Source: Mucilaginibacter sp. PAMC 26640 (lineage in GTDB: Bacteria > Bacteroidota > Bacteroidia > Sphingobacteriales > Sphingobacteriaceae). Taken from it: DNA of 64,000 bases. This document shows positions 51,813 to 59,508 of this stretch, in pieces. The first letter of the stretch is position 1. Every line of letters begins with the position of its first letter. The notes under the pieces are model-generated. The model saw only the letters and a program-made list of their open reading frames with translations, was not told where the DNA came from and made no database searches. The translations under genes and the position numbers were made by a program. The stretch is taken from NCBI GenBank assembly GCA_001596135.1, contig CP014773.1, positions 5,332,001 to 5,396,000 of the forward strand. The letters are read 5' to 3'.

Positions 51813-53269
51813 TATTTTAAAACTATATCCGCGAATTCAATCCTATCAACCGGGATAATCTGATGATCAATCCACCCTCTTTTATAACCCATATTAGCGG
51901 CGAAGTCCATAAGAAATCCGTGCTGCTCCTGTTCTTTAGCTTTGGCAACGCGGATGGCAAATGGCCGCTTATTTTTAAGCTTAGCATAGTTCGCAAGCTC
52001 CAGCGGTGTTAACTCGCTTATCCGTTTACCAACCAAGTCATGGTATTCATCGGTAAGGTCTACCAGCTCACCCTGGGCCATGGTAGCCTCAACTAAAGGA
52101 TACTCATAACCACAATATTTGCAGATGCGTGAGCTTATTGGTATAATGCTTTCACATTCAACACAACATTTAGAAGCTGAAGGGCCTTCTGCCTCGCCTT
52201 TGCGTTTAACCTTACACCATAATTCGCTATAAGGGCGATCTTCGAAATATAACCCGTGCTGCTTCCAGTTCATGCCGTAATCAAGCACTGTGAACATATC
52301 TTTACCCGGGTAGATGCGCGATCCCCGGCCGATTTCCTGCTGATAAACACTAGTTGATAATGTTTTGTGCATCAATACCACCATATCAATCGGCGGATAA
52401 TCCCAGCCTTTTGATAGAGATTTGATTGTTACCAGGATATTAGCCAGTCCGAGCGCTGTAAACCTTGCCAGTTCGTATTCACCATGCTCAACCTGCGAAT
52501 GATATCTGGTTGCCGGGAAACCCTGTTCTATAAGTTTGGCTGTCAATGCATCTGCCTGCTTAATCGAAGCAACAAATATCACACACTTTTTATAAGGGAA
52601 CTTGTTAAGGTCATCAAATAAGCCATCATAAACACGCTGCGCACCGAATACAATTTCATTTGAACGCTCAGTAACCTCCCCGTTCCTGATTTCAAGTAGT
52701 GAAGTATCTGCCGGCACCCGGGATTTATGTCGGTAATTAGTTAGGTATCCGTTTTGTATAAGCCAGTCAACCTGTGGGCCTTCAACGAGAGCCTTATAAT
52801 AAAGTGGCAAGTGTTTGTGCAGTACGCCGTATGGGGTTGCTGTAAGGCCCACACGGTAAGCGTCTGGTAGGTAGTCGATTAGTTTTGTGGAGGTGGCCAC
52901 ATGCGCCTCATCGATCAGCATTATAAGATTATCTCCTAGTTCTTTCAGTTGCTGGATAATCATTGGACGCTTAATAAGCGTTTGGATCATGCCGCAATAA
53001 GTATGTCCCTTTTGAATAACCAACTCCTTAACATTGCTGTTGATTTCAATACCGTTGCACTCTTTTACTAACTGGGTGTATATTTTCCGGGCATCTGATA
53101 AAACCAGCACCGTTTTACCTTTAGATACACCACGAGTTACAATCATATCTACGCAAAGAGACTTTCCCGCACCTGTCGGGGCATGCAGAATAACCGCCTT
53201 GTTTTTGGCAAGCGAACGCGACGTGCGATCCACAATATCAATTTGGTACTGGCGTGGTGTCTTTTTCAT
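51812..53269 (-). CDS. SF2 DEAH-box helicase
   Basis: 485 residues. Walker A APTGAGKS (30-37), DEAH (120-123), motif III GLTATP, motif VI QQEIGRGSR. A zinc ribbon CCVEC...CKYCG sits near 375-395. Resembles phage UvsW/type III Res-like helicases. It lies between two methyltransferases whose ends are identical. Confidence 0.88.
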   Translation of the reverse strand: MKKTPRQYQIDIVDRTSRSLAKNKAVILHAPTGAGKSLCVDMIVTRGVSKGKTVLVLSDARKIYTQLVKECNGIEINSNVKELVIQKGHTYCGMIQTLIKRPMIIQQLKELGDNLIMLIDEAHVATSTKLIDYLPDAYRVGLTATPYGVLHKHLPLYYKALVEGPQVDWLIQNGYLTNYRHKSRVPADTSLLEIRNGEVTERSNEIVFGAQRVYDGLFDDLNKFPYKKCVIFVASIKQADALTAKLIEQGFPATRYHSQVEHGEYELARFTALGLANILVTIKSLSKGWDYPPIDMVVLMHKTLSTSVYQQEIGRGSRIYPGKDMFTVLDYGMNWKQHGLYFEDRPYSELWCKVKRKGEAEGPSASKCCVECESIIPISSRICKYCGYEYPLVEATMAQGELVDLTDEYHDLVGKRISELTPLELANYAKLKNKRPFAIRVAKAKEQEQHGFLMDFAANMGYKRGWIDHQIIPVDRIEFADIVLK

Positions 53270-53275
53270 CGTGTT

Positions 53276-53561
53276 ATTTATAGCGCGTTAAAAAGTTGTG
53301 ATTGAACTGGCTGTATTATGGCTGCAGTCGGTGCAAACATTTTTTGCTGGGCGATATGCTTAGTAAATCGCTTTTCCTGCGCATCGAAATATTCTTTACC
53401 TAACTCTGTAGCGTAAAAATCAAAACCTAAATCGTATGCAGCTATACGGGATGAACCGGATCCTAAGTGAGTGTCAAGAAGTTTTTGGCCATAACCAACG
53501 CAGTATTTTGTTAGTATATGCCTATAAAGCTTATATGGTTTTTCTGTTGGATGAAATCTAT
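53276..53561 (-). repeat. 286-bp identical repeat, copy B
   Basis: Same sequence as 51136-51421. Identity ends sharply at both edges while the flanking parts of the two genes differ, so conversion or a recent partial duplication is likely. Confidence 0.95.
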
Positions 53562-53970
53562 TTTGTTTTATAAGTTCAGCGCGATTAATATTCACCTGCC
53601 TAGTTACCATTGGTAGATTTGTCCATATCAACTCGCAATCGCTCATTGTTAAATCATTCTGACCCTTAAACCAAACAATCCACCCTTTTACTGGAGGTAA
53701 AAACTGAGTAAAATAATTACCTCCGAATATTATTTGATATTTGCTCACTCGGGATAATTCAGTAAAGTAGCTTTCAGATGGTATTTCATTATCCCAGCCC
53801 TTTTTTTCGTGTTGTTTACGATTGTGTTTTGGATTCTTGTTGATAGATTTCTTTTGTCCATCTATTCCTATTCCATACGGCGGATCAACAATAGCCAAAT
53901 CAAAGAAGTTATCTGGATAACGGGCCATCATGGACATATTATCTTCGTTGGTTACAATACTTATTGGCAT
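53278..53970 (-). CDS. DNA methyltransferase B (beta class)
   Basis: 230 residues from ATG 53970 (MPISIVTNEDNM), matching the other gene's start; an upstream ATG would give an unlike leader that overlaps the RNA hairpin. DPPYG at 29-33, then a divergent target region (about 35-135), then the identical C-terminal half with HLGSGSSR. Different specificity from A is expected. Confidence 0.83.
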   Translation of the reverse strand: MPISIVTNEDNMSMMARYPDNFFDLAIVDPPYGIGIDGQKKSINKNPKHNRKQHEKKGWDNEIPSESYFTELSRVSKYQIIFGGNYFTQFLPPVKGWIVWFKGQNDLTMSDCELIWTNLPMVTRQVNINRAELIKQNRFHPTEKPYKLYRHILTKYCVGYGQKLLDTHLGSGSSRIAAYDLGFDFYATELGKEYFDAQEKRFTKHIAQQKMFAPTAAIIQPVQSQLFNAL

Positions 53971-53995
53971 ATTACAGATTATAAACTGGTTAGTT

Positions 53996-54076
53996 AAACA
54001 ATACCCCCTGCAAGAGAAATGGGTCGGTATCCAAGTGAGCAAGTTTGCTCTAAGACACTTACAGGAGGTATTGTTT
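53996..54076 (-). ncRNA. Structured leader RNA with 19-bp hairpin
   Basis: Minus-strand AAACAATACCTCCTGTAAG (54076-54058) pairs along all 19 positions with CTTGCAGGGGGTATTGTTT (54014-53996), using two or three G-U pairs on this strand that would be C-A mismatches on the other. Inside is a second hairpin GAGCA/TGCTC. It lies 26 bp before methyltransferase B and downstream of operator copy 6. A riboregulator or small RNA is possible; I know no matching family. Confidence 0.7.
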
Positions 54077-54118
54077 GAATTTTTTTATATATACTAGTAA
54101 GGTATATACCGGTTACCG

Positions 54119-54168
54119 ACCGACTTACAAGTATACGAATAATTATTGTTTTTATTCCTATGGGAATT
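54119..54168 (-). promoter_or_regulatory. Phage palindrome, copy 6, with shared downstream motif
   Basis: TATTCCTATGGGAATT at 54153-54168. Minus strand then AATAATT and TATACTTG, close to a -7 box. 54119-54136 (ACCGACTTACAAGTATAC) repeats 33665-33682 with one change. It would start the transcript with the structured RNA, methyltransferase B and the replication genes. Confidence 0.55.
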
Positions 54169-54186
54169 GATTGTTGGTAAATTTTT

Positions 54187-54720
54187 TTATTCCTTATAGC
54201 GACCGCAGTAAATAAACTCAGTATTATTTTTAGCGATCATCTTTTTGATCCGGTTATTTAGCCAATAATCTGCCTTTCCCATTGTGTCGGCGGCCTCGGT
54301 TGCGCTGAAGTAATAGATCCCAGTTTCCTGGTTGAGTATGATTGATACCTTGAGATAATGGAATGGTACCGGATTATTATATACTCGTTTTTTAGTAGTT
54401 ATATTTAACCCCATCGACCACCGGCGGACAGTATCGGTAGCAATACCCAGGGCATCTGCCATCTGCTGCTGGCTTAGCTTCTCAGCGTATGCCGTTATAA
54501 ACTGTCTGCGATCAGAATTAACCGCGGTTGAAGGTATGGTAACCGACTTATCGCCTTTTGCGTACCACATCATGCAGATATCCTTCATTTCATCGAATGA
54601 CATGCCGTTCATGTTTGATAATTCCCTGATTGATGTACCAGAAACAAACTGCTCAATGATGAATGCTTTTTGTTTATTGGTAAGGGTTTTAGGCGTTGGT
54701 GATAGTTGTGCGTTGGCCAT
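54187..54720 (-). CDS. HTH DNA-binding protein
   Basis: 177 residues. Two HTH-like parts: FVSGTSIRELSNMNGMSFDEMKD and SQQQMADALGIATDTVRRWSMGL, then FSATEAADTMGKADYWLNNRI, like the NUMOD-type helix of homing nucleases. A regulator or DNA-binding adaptor. It follows hairpin copy 2 by 20 nt. Confidence 0.65.
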   Translation of the reverse strand: MANAQLSPTPKTLTNKQKAFIIEQFVSGTSIRELSNMNGMSFDEMKDICMMWYAKGDKSVTIPSTAVNSDRRQFITAYAEKLSQQQMADALGIATDTVRRWSMGLNITTKKRVYNNPVPFHYLKVSIILNQETGIYYFSATEAADTMGKADYWLNNRIKKMIAKNNTEFIYCGRYKE

Positions 54721-54739
54721 GATGGGGTTTTATTTTTAT

Positions 54740-54780
54740 ACCGCCAAATCCCCGCTAATTTCTTAGCGAGGTTGTGGGTA
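54740..54780 (-). ncRNA. Repeated leader hairpin, copy 2
   Basis: Minus strand: CCTCGCTA pairs with TAGCGGGG, then GGGGATTTGGCGGTATAAA. The stop-to-start gap between genes is filled by it and it ends about 20 nt before the ATG at 54720. A conserved U-G pair supports the minus strand. Confidence 0.65.
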
Positions 54781-54794
54781 TCCAATTGGCATAT

Positions 54795-55019
54795 CTATAC
54801 CTTTATCACTCCCTTATCCCAAGCAAACCCACCACGCTCACAAGTCACCAGCCATCCGTCAGCCCTGCGAATGGTGAAATATGCACTATCCAACGGCACA
54901 AAGAACACCTGGTGAATATTACCGGTAAGGCTATGCTTAAACCTATCCCCAAATTGAAGGGTATTGAACGGAATGCGCGGAGCATTGTCGGTGGTTATTG
55001 GGGTGGATAGTTGGTTCAT
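54795..55019 (-). CDS. Hypothetical phage protein, 74 residues
   Basis: MNQLSTPITTDNAPRIPFNT then FGDRFKHSLTGNIHQVFFVP, a beta-rich SH3-like part. A degenerate palindrome (TATTCTTCCTGGAATA, 55032-55047) lies 12 bp upstream. Unknown. Confidence 0.5.
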   Translation of the reverse strand: MNQLSTPITTDNAPRIPFNTLQFGDRFKHSLTGNIHQVFFVPLDSAYFTIRRADGWLVTCERGGFAWDKGVIKV

Positions 55020-55049
55020 GATTACTTAATTTATTCTTCCTGGAATAAC

Positions 55050-55592
55050 CTAAGCTACTTTTAGGCTTTCTTTATTCTTTATCTCGTTGAAATACTCCAG
55101 GTGTTTTTCTTTTGTATACAACAACTCCATGGTATCAAATCTGCGGTACATGAAATAATCCTGATCGTAAACTATGTGGCGATGCAGAAAAGCATGGTCA
55201 GCCACCGATAATTCAATTATGTCTCTGGCAAACTGAAATGAATAACACCAGTGGTGCCTCTCATTTCCTTTGGTGCATGGTACGCGCTGCGATAGTATTG
55301 TGGCAGCCTTTTTTTCAGGATACTTATCCTTGTAGCGAGACATAGCCTGTTTTTTATCTTCTGATAGAGGCTTGTGAATATCCTTATATCCGAGGCGATG
55401 ATATTTTTCAATAGCCCTTGTTTTTTCCAACTTAACCCATTCCGGATTATTAGCCCTGAGGTCCTTCTCCCTTATATCAACATCTTTCTTAGTGCATTTC
55501 TTGCATTTATTAAGATGCCCATCAGCCATCTTTTTATGCTTGTAGAAATCTGTTAACGGCTTAATCACCTCACATTTAAAACACTTTTTCAT
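55050..55592 (-). CDS. HNH-like endonuclease with zinc ribbon
   Basis: 180 residues from ATG 55592. CFKCEVIKPLTDFYKHKKMADGHLNKCKKC is the zinc ribbon common in phage HNH proteins; then NERHHWCYSFQFARDIIELSVADHAFLHRH, an HNH-like core. It may nick DNA in recombination, repair or homing. Follows hairpin copy 3 by 18 nt. Confidence 0.65.
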   Translation of the reverse strand: MKKCFKCEVIKPLTDFYKHKKMADGHLNKCKKCTKKDVDIREKDLRANNPEWVKLEKTRAIEKYHRLGYKDIHKPLSEDKKQAMSRYKDKYPEKKAATILSQRVPCTKGNERHHWCYSFQFARDIIELSVADHAFLHRHIVYDQDYFMYRRFDTMELLYTKEKHLEYFNEIKNKESLKVA

Positions 55593-55609
55593 AATATTGA
55601 TTGATTTAT

Positions 55610-55648
55610 ACCACCAAATCCCCATGCATTTCTGCATGAGGTTGGGTT
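55610..55648 (-). ncRNA. Repeated leader hairpin, copy 3
   Basis: Minus strand: CCTCATGCA pairs with TGCATGGGG over GAAA, then GGGGATTTGGTGGTATAAA. The stem differs from copy 2 at several paired positions, all kept complementary. Ends 18 nt before the HNH gene start. Confidence 0.65.
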
Positions 55649-55685
55649 ACTTTTGTTTTTATTTCGACGGGATTACAAAAAACCC

Positions 55686-56075
55686 TTAATTAAAAGGCAA
55701 ATCATCCTCATCGCTAACTACCGTAGCACTCGCAGCGCCGCTTGCATCATTACCACCGCCTGTAAAGTCTTTCAGGTTGCCTAATATTGGTGATAACTTT
55801 TTAGCAGTTTCTTTGCCGGCATCATCAAGCGTTTTCCAAATCTTGCTGTCGGTCGTTTTGGCAATGAATCCGTTTTGACCGTATTGATCCTGCTCGTCGC
55901 GAATTACCACATTAAGCCCAACGTAAACAGCTTTGTCTTTTTCGGTCAGCATGTTAGCCTCCAGTGGAATGAAGATGCCTCTCACAAGGTTACCATTTGA
56001 GCCCTTTTTGTCCATCATTACGTGGAGCATTTTTGTTAAGGCAATACTGCCTGATAATTTTTTCTCTGTGCTCAT
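55686..56075 (-). CDS. Single-stranded DNA-binding protein
   Basis: 129 residues. Small beta-rich body and the acidic C-terminal tip DEDDLPFN (122-129) that recruits partners in SSBs. No long linker, like many phage SSBs. Neighbours are the exonuclease and recombinase. Confidence 0.72.
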   Translation of the reverse strand: MSTEKKLSGSIALTKMLHVMMDKKGSNGNLVRGIFIPLEANMLTEKDKAVYVGLNVVIRDEQDQYGQNGFIAKTTDSKIWKTLDDAGKETAKKLSPILGNLKDFTGGGNDASGAASATVVSDEDDLPFN

Positions 56076-56141
56076 TTCTGTTTTTGTTATGCCTTTCGGC
56101 GGTTATGCCCGGTAAGCGGGTGGGTTAAATTATTTACTTGA

Positions 56142-56498
56142 TTAGGCTATCTCGTCCCAATAGCATACTAAACCTGTTTTAATAGTAACGCTGTAAGGGA
56201 AGTATTTTTCAACAATAGATATTTGATCTACATACCCATCCTTAAACTTTTGAGCTAGATCTGACAAGTTTAAATCTGACTCGCATAATGTAAATTCGCC
56301 CTCTAGGTCTTTAGTAGATTTATAGTCATCTACCGAAGGTATAAGTATGTTTAAATCTTCTAGCCCCTGGTAAGGCTGAATAAAGTGTTCATTAGATACT
56401 TCGTCGTAGAAATTATCTTCTACCTTTTTCTCTTGAAAGTCGTCAGATGCAACCTCTAAATATGCTCCTAAGTAGAAGCATTTAATCATTTGTCCCAT
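56142..56498 (-). CDS. Hypothetical acidic protein, 118 residues
   Basis: MGQMIKCFYLGAYLEVASDD, strongly acidic with repeated helices (LNLSDLAQKFKDGYVDQISI). Between SSB and exonuclease. Acidic phage proteins of this size can mimic DNA, but there is no direct evidence. Confidence 0.5.
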   Translation of the reverse strand: MGQMIKCFYLGAYLEVASDDFQEKKVEDNFYDEVSNEHFIQPYQGLEDLNILIPSVDDYKSTKDLEGEFTLCESDLNLSDLAQKFKDGYVDQISIVEKYFPYSVTIKTGLVCYWDEIA

Positions 56499-56521
56499 TT
56501 TTAAATTTGTATTGGTTTTTT

Positions 56522-56599
56522 TTAAATTATTTCAACTGTAGTGATGGTGACTTCTTCCCCGCCATCAATCGGGATAATTTCGTAGGTGGTGAGTAGCAT
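56522..56599 (-). CDS. Possible 25-residue peptide
   Basis: MLLTTYEIIPIDGGEEVTIT then TVEII, ATG 56599, stop 56522. Starts 2 bp after the exonuclease stop and is beta-like. Short, so kept at low confidence. Confidence 0.25.
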   Translation of the reverse strand: MLLTTYEIIPIDGGEEVTITTVEII

Positions 56600-56601
56600 A
56601 G

Positions 56602-57468
56602 TTAGGCTGCTATTAATATTTCTCTCTTAGCCTCTAGCAGCTTTTTAATATAAACCCGGCACATATCAACCCTTATTTTCAGCTCATCAATAACTGAAGG
56701 ATCACGGTTAACGGTGAAGGTTTTTAACCGAAGTTCGGCCGGCAGATCTGAATAAGTCATTTCTTTGTGGACCTTTTGGCGGATCTCATCAGTAATTAAG
56801 CCCCGCTGCCCCTGCTCCCATGACAATGAGCGCATCTCCTTTTCCATAACATTTAATGGGGCATCCATCAGCGCGTATGTAAGGATAGCATTATTAAACT
56901 CAATTCCGTATTCTTCTGTAACCAAGTGCATATAAACCTGCAGTTGTGTTTCGTAGGCCGGTGTCGGTATCACGTCGTCAAACAGTGGCAGCGTAAAGCA
57001 ATCCCAAACGTTTTTCATGTCGATGACTGTTGGCGCGTTATCCCAGAATGCTATAATATCCGGAGTACCTTCCATCCACTCGTTACTAAACCACTCTTCG
57101 TTCTTTGATACATCACCCCATCCCAATGAGTCCGCAGCGTATTTAATAGACTCTTCCTCGCATGAAATACCTTTTTCCAGGTACTTGTTAGCAAAGTTTT
57201 TACGGCGGTCGTACAGCTTCTCTTTAAGCCATTTTTCACAATAAGTTTTGGCGCCGGTTGGTAGTTCGGGGTTGTTGAATTTGTAATTGAGGCTGTAAAG
57301 TTCGGCCTCCATGTTCGGAGTTAATGGTTTGGCGGCCCCGCACGCAGCGTTAGCCTTACGATCTGAAAGCTCAGCACGTTTAGCCGCCTGTGCATCACTT
57401 AACCCAATTGAGCCAGCCAGTATCTCACTAGCCGCGCTTGCTCTGATCTTGAATGTTGGTAGTAGCAT
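56602..57468 (-). CDS. YqaJ/RecB-like PD-(D/E)XK exonuclease
   Basis: 288 residues from ATG 57468 (MLLPTFKIRASAASEIL). Motifs of a phage recombination nuclease: Glu-rich ISCEEESIKY (about 101-110), EGTPDIIAF (133-141) and VIDMKNVWD with Asp150-x-Lys152. It resects DNA ends for the adjacent recombinase. The start overlaps a small upstream gene. Confidence 0.78.
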   Translation of the reverse strand: MLLPTFKIRASAASEILAGSIGLSDAQAAKRAELSDRKANAACGAAKPLTPNMEAELYSLNYKFNNPELPTGAKTYCEKWLKEKLYDRRKNFANKYLEKGISCEEESIKYAADSLGWGDVSKNEEWFSNEWMEGTPDIIAFWDNAPTVIDMKNVWDCFTLPLFDDVIPTPAYETQLQVYMHLVTEEYGIEFNNAILTYALMDAPLNVMEKEMRSLSWEQGQRGLITDEIRQKVHKEMTYSDLPAELRLKTFTVNRDPSVIDELKIRVDMCRVYIKKLLEAKREILIAA

Positions 57469-57583
57469 TTTTCTTGATTGGTTTTGTAAAATGGTTATTG
57501 ATAAACTCTCGATCCTCTGCCCGGTCGTTCCGGTTAACCTCTTCCTGCCGGATCTGCAAGAAGAGGTCTTTTGTAGCACCCAT
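57428..57583 (-). CDS. Small protein overlapping the exonuclease start, 51 residues
   Basis: MGATKDLFLQIRQEEVNRND then RAEDREFINNHFTKPIKKNA. ATG overlaps the recombinase stop (TAATG), which supports coupled translation. A matching short start (KDLFLQIR) is common in Bacteroidota phages as I recall. Unknown role. Confidence 0.5.
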   Translation of the reverse strand: MGATKDLFLQIRQEEVNRNDRAEDREFINNHFTKPIKKNATTNIQDQSKRG

Positions 57584-58422
57584 TAGGCAGCAACGGTTTT
57601 AAGTACAGGTGGGGAAAGTTTGGCTTTCATTTCATCTTTAACAGATACAAATTTTTCCTGCTCGGCTCTTGAAAGGCCCTTGAATACATTCGCAAGCTCG
57701 GTAACGGTAGTTGCTTCTCGTAACTTAACATCACCAGCCTTATCAGCTAATCCGCTTTCACACCAATCTTTAATTGCACGGCCGGTAGCTTCGGTTATCA
57801 TAAAAGGGTTTTTACCTTCAAATAAATTGGTACGATCTTTTGAAGGTATTGCCATGTGTGTATCGCGCTCAATGTTTAAAGACACAGTAAGCTCATATTC
57901 CCAGCCCTCGCGCTGAACATCCTTCATGCCGACTTTCTTTACCTTTTTATCTTCACCCATAACCGTTTCAGTCTTTGAGCGGGTACATGTAATAACGTGT
58001 GCCGGGCATTGTAAAACAGCTTGAATAAATTTGTCGTGACGCGGAGTTGTTTGTGACCAGGCACTCCATGTATTACCCCTGAATTTAGCCTGTGCAAGAA
58101 TCTCATTCGCTTCAATCAGGTAATTCCATTCATGGGTAGTGCTGTCTAATATGATAGCTTCTATCCCGGCATCCACACAAATATTGATTGCTTTGATGTA
58201 GTCTTCCGGTGAGTACTCCCGTAAGTTGATGACATTGAATTCACCTAGGTTTGAGTATAGCGATGCGCTCTCATTCTCAGTGTCGATCACTGCAACTTTG
58301 TCCCATGACCCAACTAGGCCCTTAGCCATTAAAAGTGCAGAATATGTCTTACCGGCACCACTTGGTGCAGATATGTTAAGGCGCAGCTTTACCTGCTTCC
58401 TACTAGCTTTTTTAAGTTCCAT
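57583..58422 (-). CDS. RecA-fold ATPase, Sak4-like recombinase
   Basis: 279 residues. Walker A SAPSGAGKT (18-26), Walker B AIILDSTT, and SAWSQTTPRHDKFIQ with ITCTRSKTETVM; matches the AAA_24/Sak4 type of phage recombinases. Forms a recombination module with SSB and exonuclease. Single-domain core plus a helical C-terminal part. Confidence 0.75.
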   Translation of the reverse strand: MELKKASRKQVKLRLNISAPSGAGKTYSALLMAKGLVGSWDKVAVIDTENESASLYSNLGEFNVINLREYSPEDYIKAINICVDAGIEAIILDSTTHEWNYLIEANEILAQAKFRGNTWSAWSQTTPRHDKFIQAVLQCPAHVITCTRSKTETVMGEDKKVKKVGMKDVQREGWEYELTVSLNIERDTHMAIPSKDRTNLFEGKNPFMITEATGRAIKDWCESGLADKAGDVKLREATTVTELANVFKGLSRAEQEKFVSVKDEMKAKLSPPVLKTVAA

Positions 58423-58441
58423 AATATTTATAATTGATTGT

Positions 58442-58786
58442 TTAGTTTTTAATTAATAATTCAAGCGCCTCAGCATGCAGATGCTCCATGCCCATCTCGT
58501 CTTCGACCTGTTCATATAGGTACATTGGGTGCGACCATGGCTGGTATGGTTTTTTCTCTTCTTCTACCGATATTATGGCTAGGCACGTTTTGTATATTTT
58601 CTTAGCAAAAGCAATTATTGAATTGCATGCTTTTTTAATTGAACTGCATGCATTCTTAAACCGATCAGCCGCCTCATGAAAAAACTTAACAGTTGACCGC
58701 ATAGCACGGCGTAATATTGACATTGATGGATTAGTAGCCAAAAAAGCTTCGTACTCTTCGATGGTGGTTTCGTGTGTGATTATCAT
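58442..58786 (-). CDS. Hypothetical helical protein, 114 residues
   Basis: MIITHETTIEEYEAFLATNP then ACSSIKKACNSIIAFAKKIY. Helices with Cys pairs and a moderately hydrophobic stretch. Overlaps the HTH gene by 4 bp. Unknown. Confidence 0.5.
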   Translation of the reverse strand: MIITHETTIEEYEAFLATNPSMSILRRAMRSTVKFFHEAADRFKNACSSIKKACNSIIAFAKKIYKTCLAIISVEEEKKPYQPWSHPMYLYEQVEDEMGMEHLHAEALELLIKN

Positions 58787-59109
58787 GCTGATTTTTTGCT
58801 TTTTGATTTGAAATAATTTTGTGACATGAAGGATTCCACATCTTCCCGCTTAAACCGAAGACAACCGCCCACAGTAGAAAAACCGATATCCTGTTTGTGG
58901 TCTTGTACCCACTTTTTACCGAATCCGGTAAATTGTGTAACTTCATGCACAGACAAATATTTGTTTTTAGTATCTGAAAGCTTAGAGATCGCATCCATCA
59001 TTGTCTTTTCTAAGTTTAATAAGCTTCCCGCAACAGAGTTATCGAGTTTTTCAACCCGGCTAATAAAGTTCTGAAGCGCTTCTGTTTCCATTACTGTAAA
59101 TCCTTGCAT
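58783..59109 (-). CDS. Excisionase/HTH_17-type protein
   Basis: 108 residues. Coiled-coil N-terminal half, then KYLSVHEVTQFTGFGKKWVQDHKQDIGFSTVGGCLRFKREDVESFM, an HTH_17-type winged helix. Could be an excisionase, replication-initiation adaptor or regulator of the early block. Confidence 0.72.
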   Translation of the reverse strand: MQGFTVMETEALQNFISRVEKLDNSVAGSLLNLEKTMMDAISKLSDTKNKYLSVHEVTQFTGFGKKWVQDHKQDIGFSTVGGCLRFKREDVESFMSQNYFKSKSKKSA

Positions 59110-59110
59110 A

Positions 59111-59257
59111 TTAATTGAATCTAATTTTGAATATTGCGTCTAAAATCTGGCAATCAAGAACAGCTAGCCTCCAGAATCTAACCGTATCAGTGCGCTTGCA
59201 TATCTCCATGTTGCGAATGCAGTTGTCATGAATTTTATTCAACCTATCTAAGCTCAT
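59111..59257 (-). CDS. Small protein, 48 residues
   Basis: MSLDRLNKIHDNCIRNMEIC then RTDTVRFWRLAVLDCQILDA. ATG overlaps the previous stop (ATGA), ends close to the next gene. Helical; unknown. Confidence 0.5.
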   Translation of the reverse strand: MSLDRLNKIHDNCIRNMEICKRTDTVRFWRLAVLDCQILDAIFKIRFN

Positions 59258-59493
59258 GCTGCAACCTCCTTCACATTATAGATACACTGAGCGCCCGGTT
59301 GGTAGGTGTAATTGTTTGCCAGTGCAGCTCCACGCTCTAATGATGCAGCAAAGGCATCTGTATTTAACTTGCGTACCGGTTGTTGTTTAGAGACATAAGG
59401 CTTCACATCAGTTGATGTGTTTGCAGTGGCCATAGTCCGCTCTATAGATGCTTGAACTGCTGCTGCTAATGATGGGTTGAATGGAGTTCTCAT
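59254..59493 (-). CDS. Hypothetical protein, 79 residues
   Basis: MRTPFNPSLAAAVQASIERT then NTDAFAASLERGAALANNYT. Ala-rich helices with a disordered middle. Early operon, unknown. Confidence 0.45.
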   Translation of the reverse strand: MRTPFNPSLAAAVQASIERTMATANTSTDVKPYVSKQQPVRKLNTDAFAASLERGAALANNYTYQPGAQCIYNVKEVAA

Positions 59494-59508
59494 GGTTATG
59501 CTTTAATT

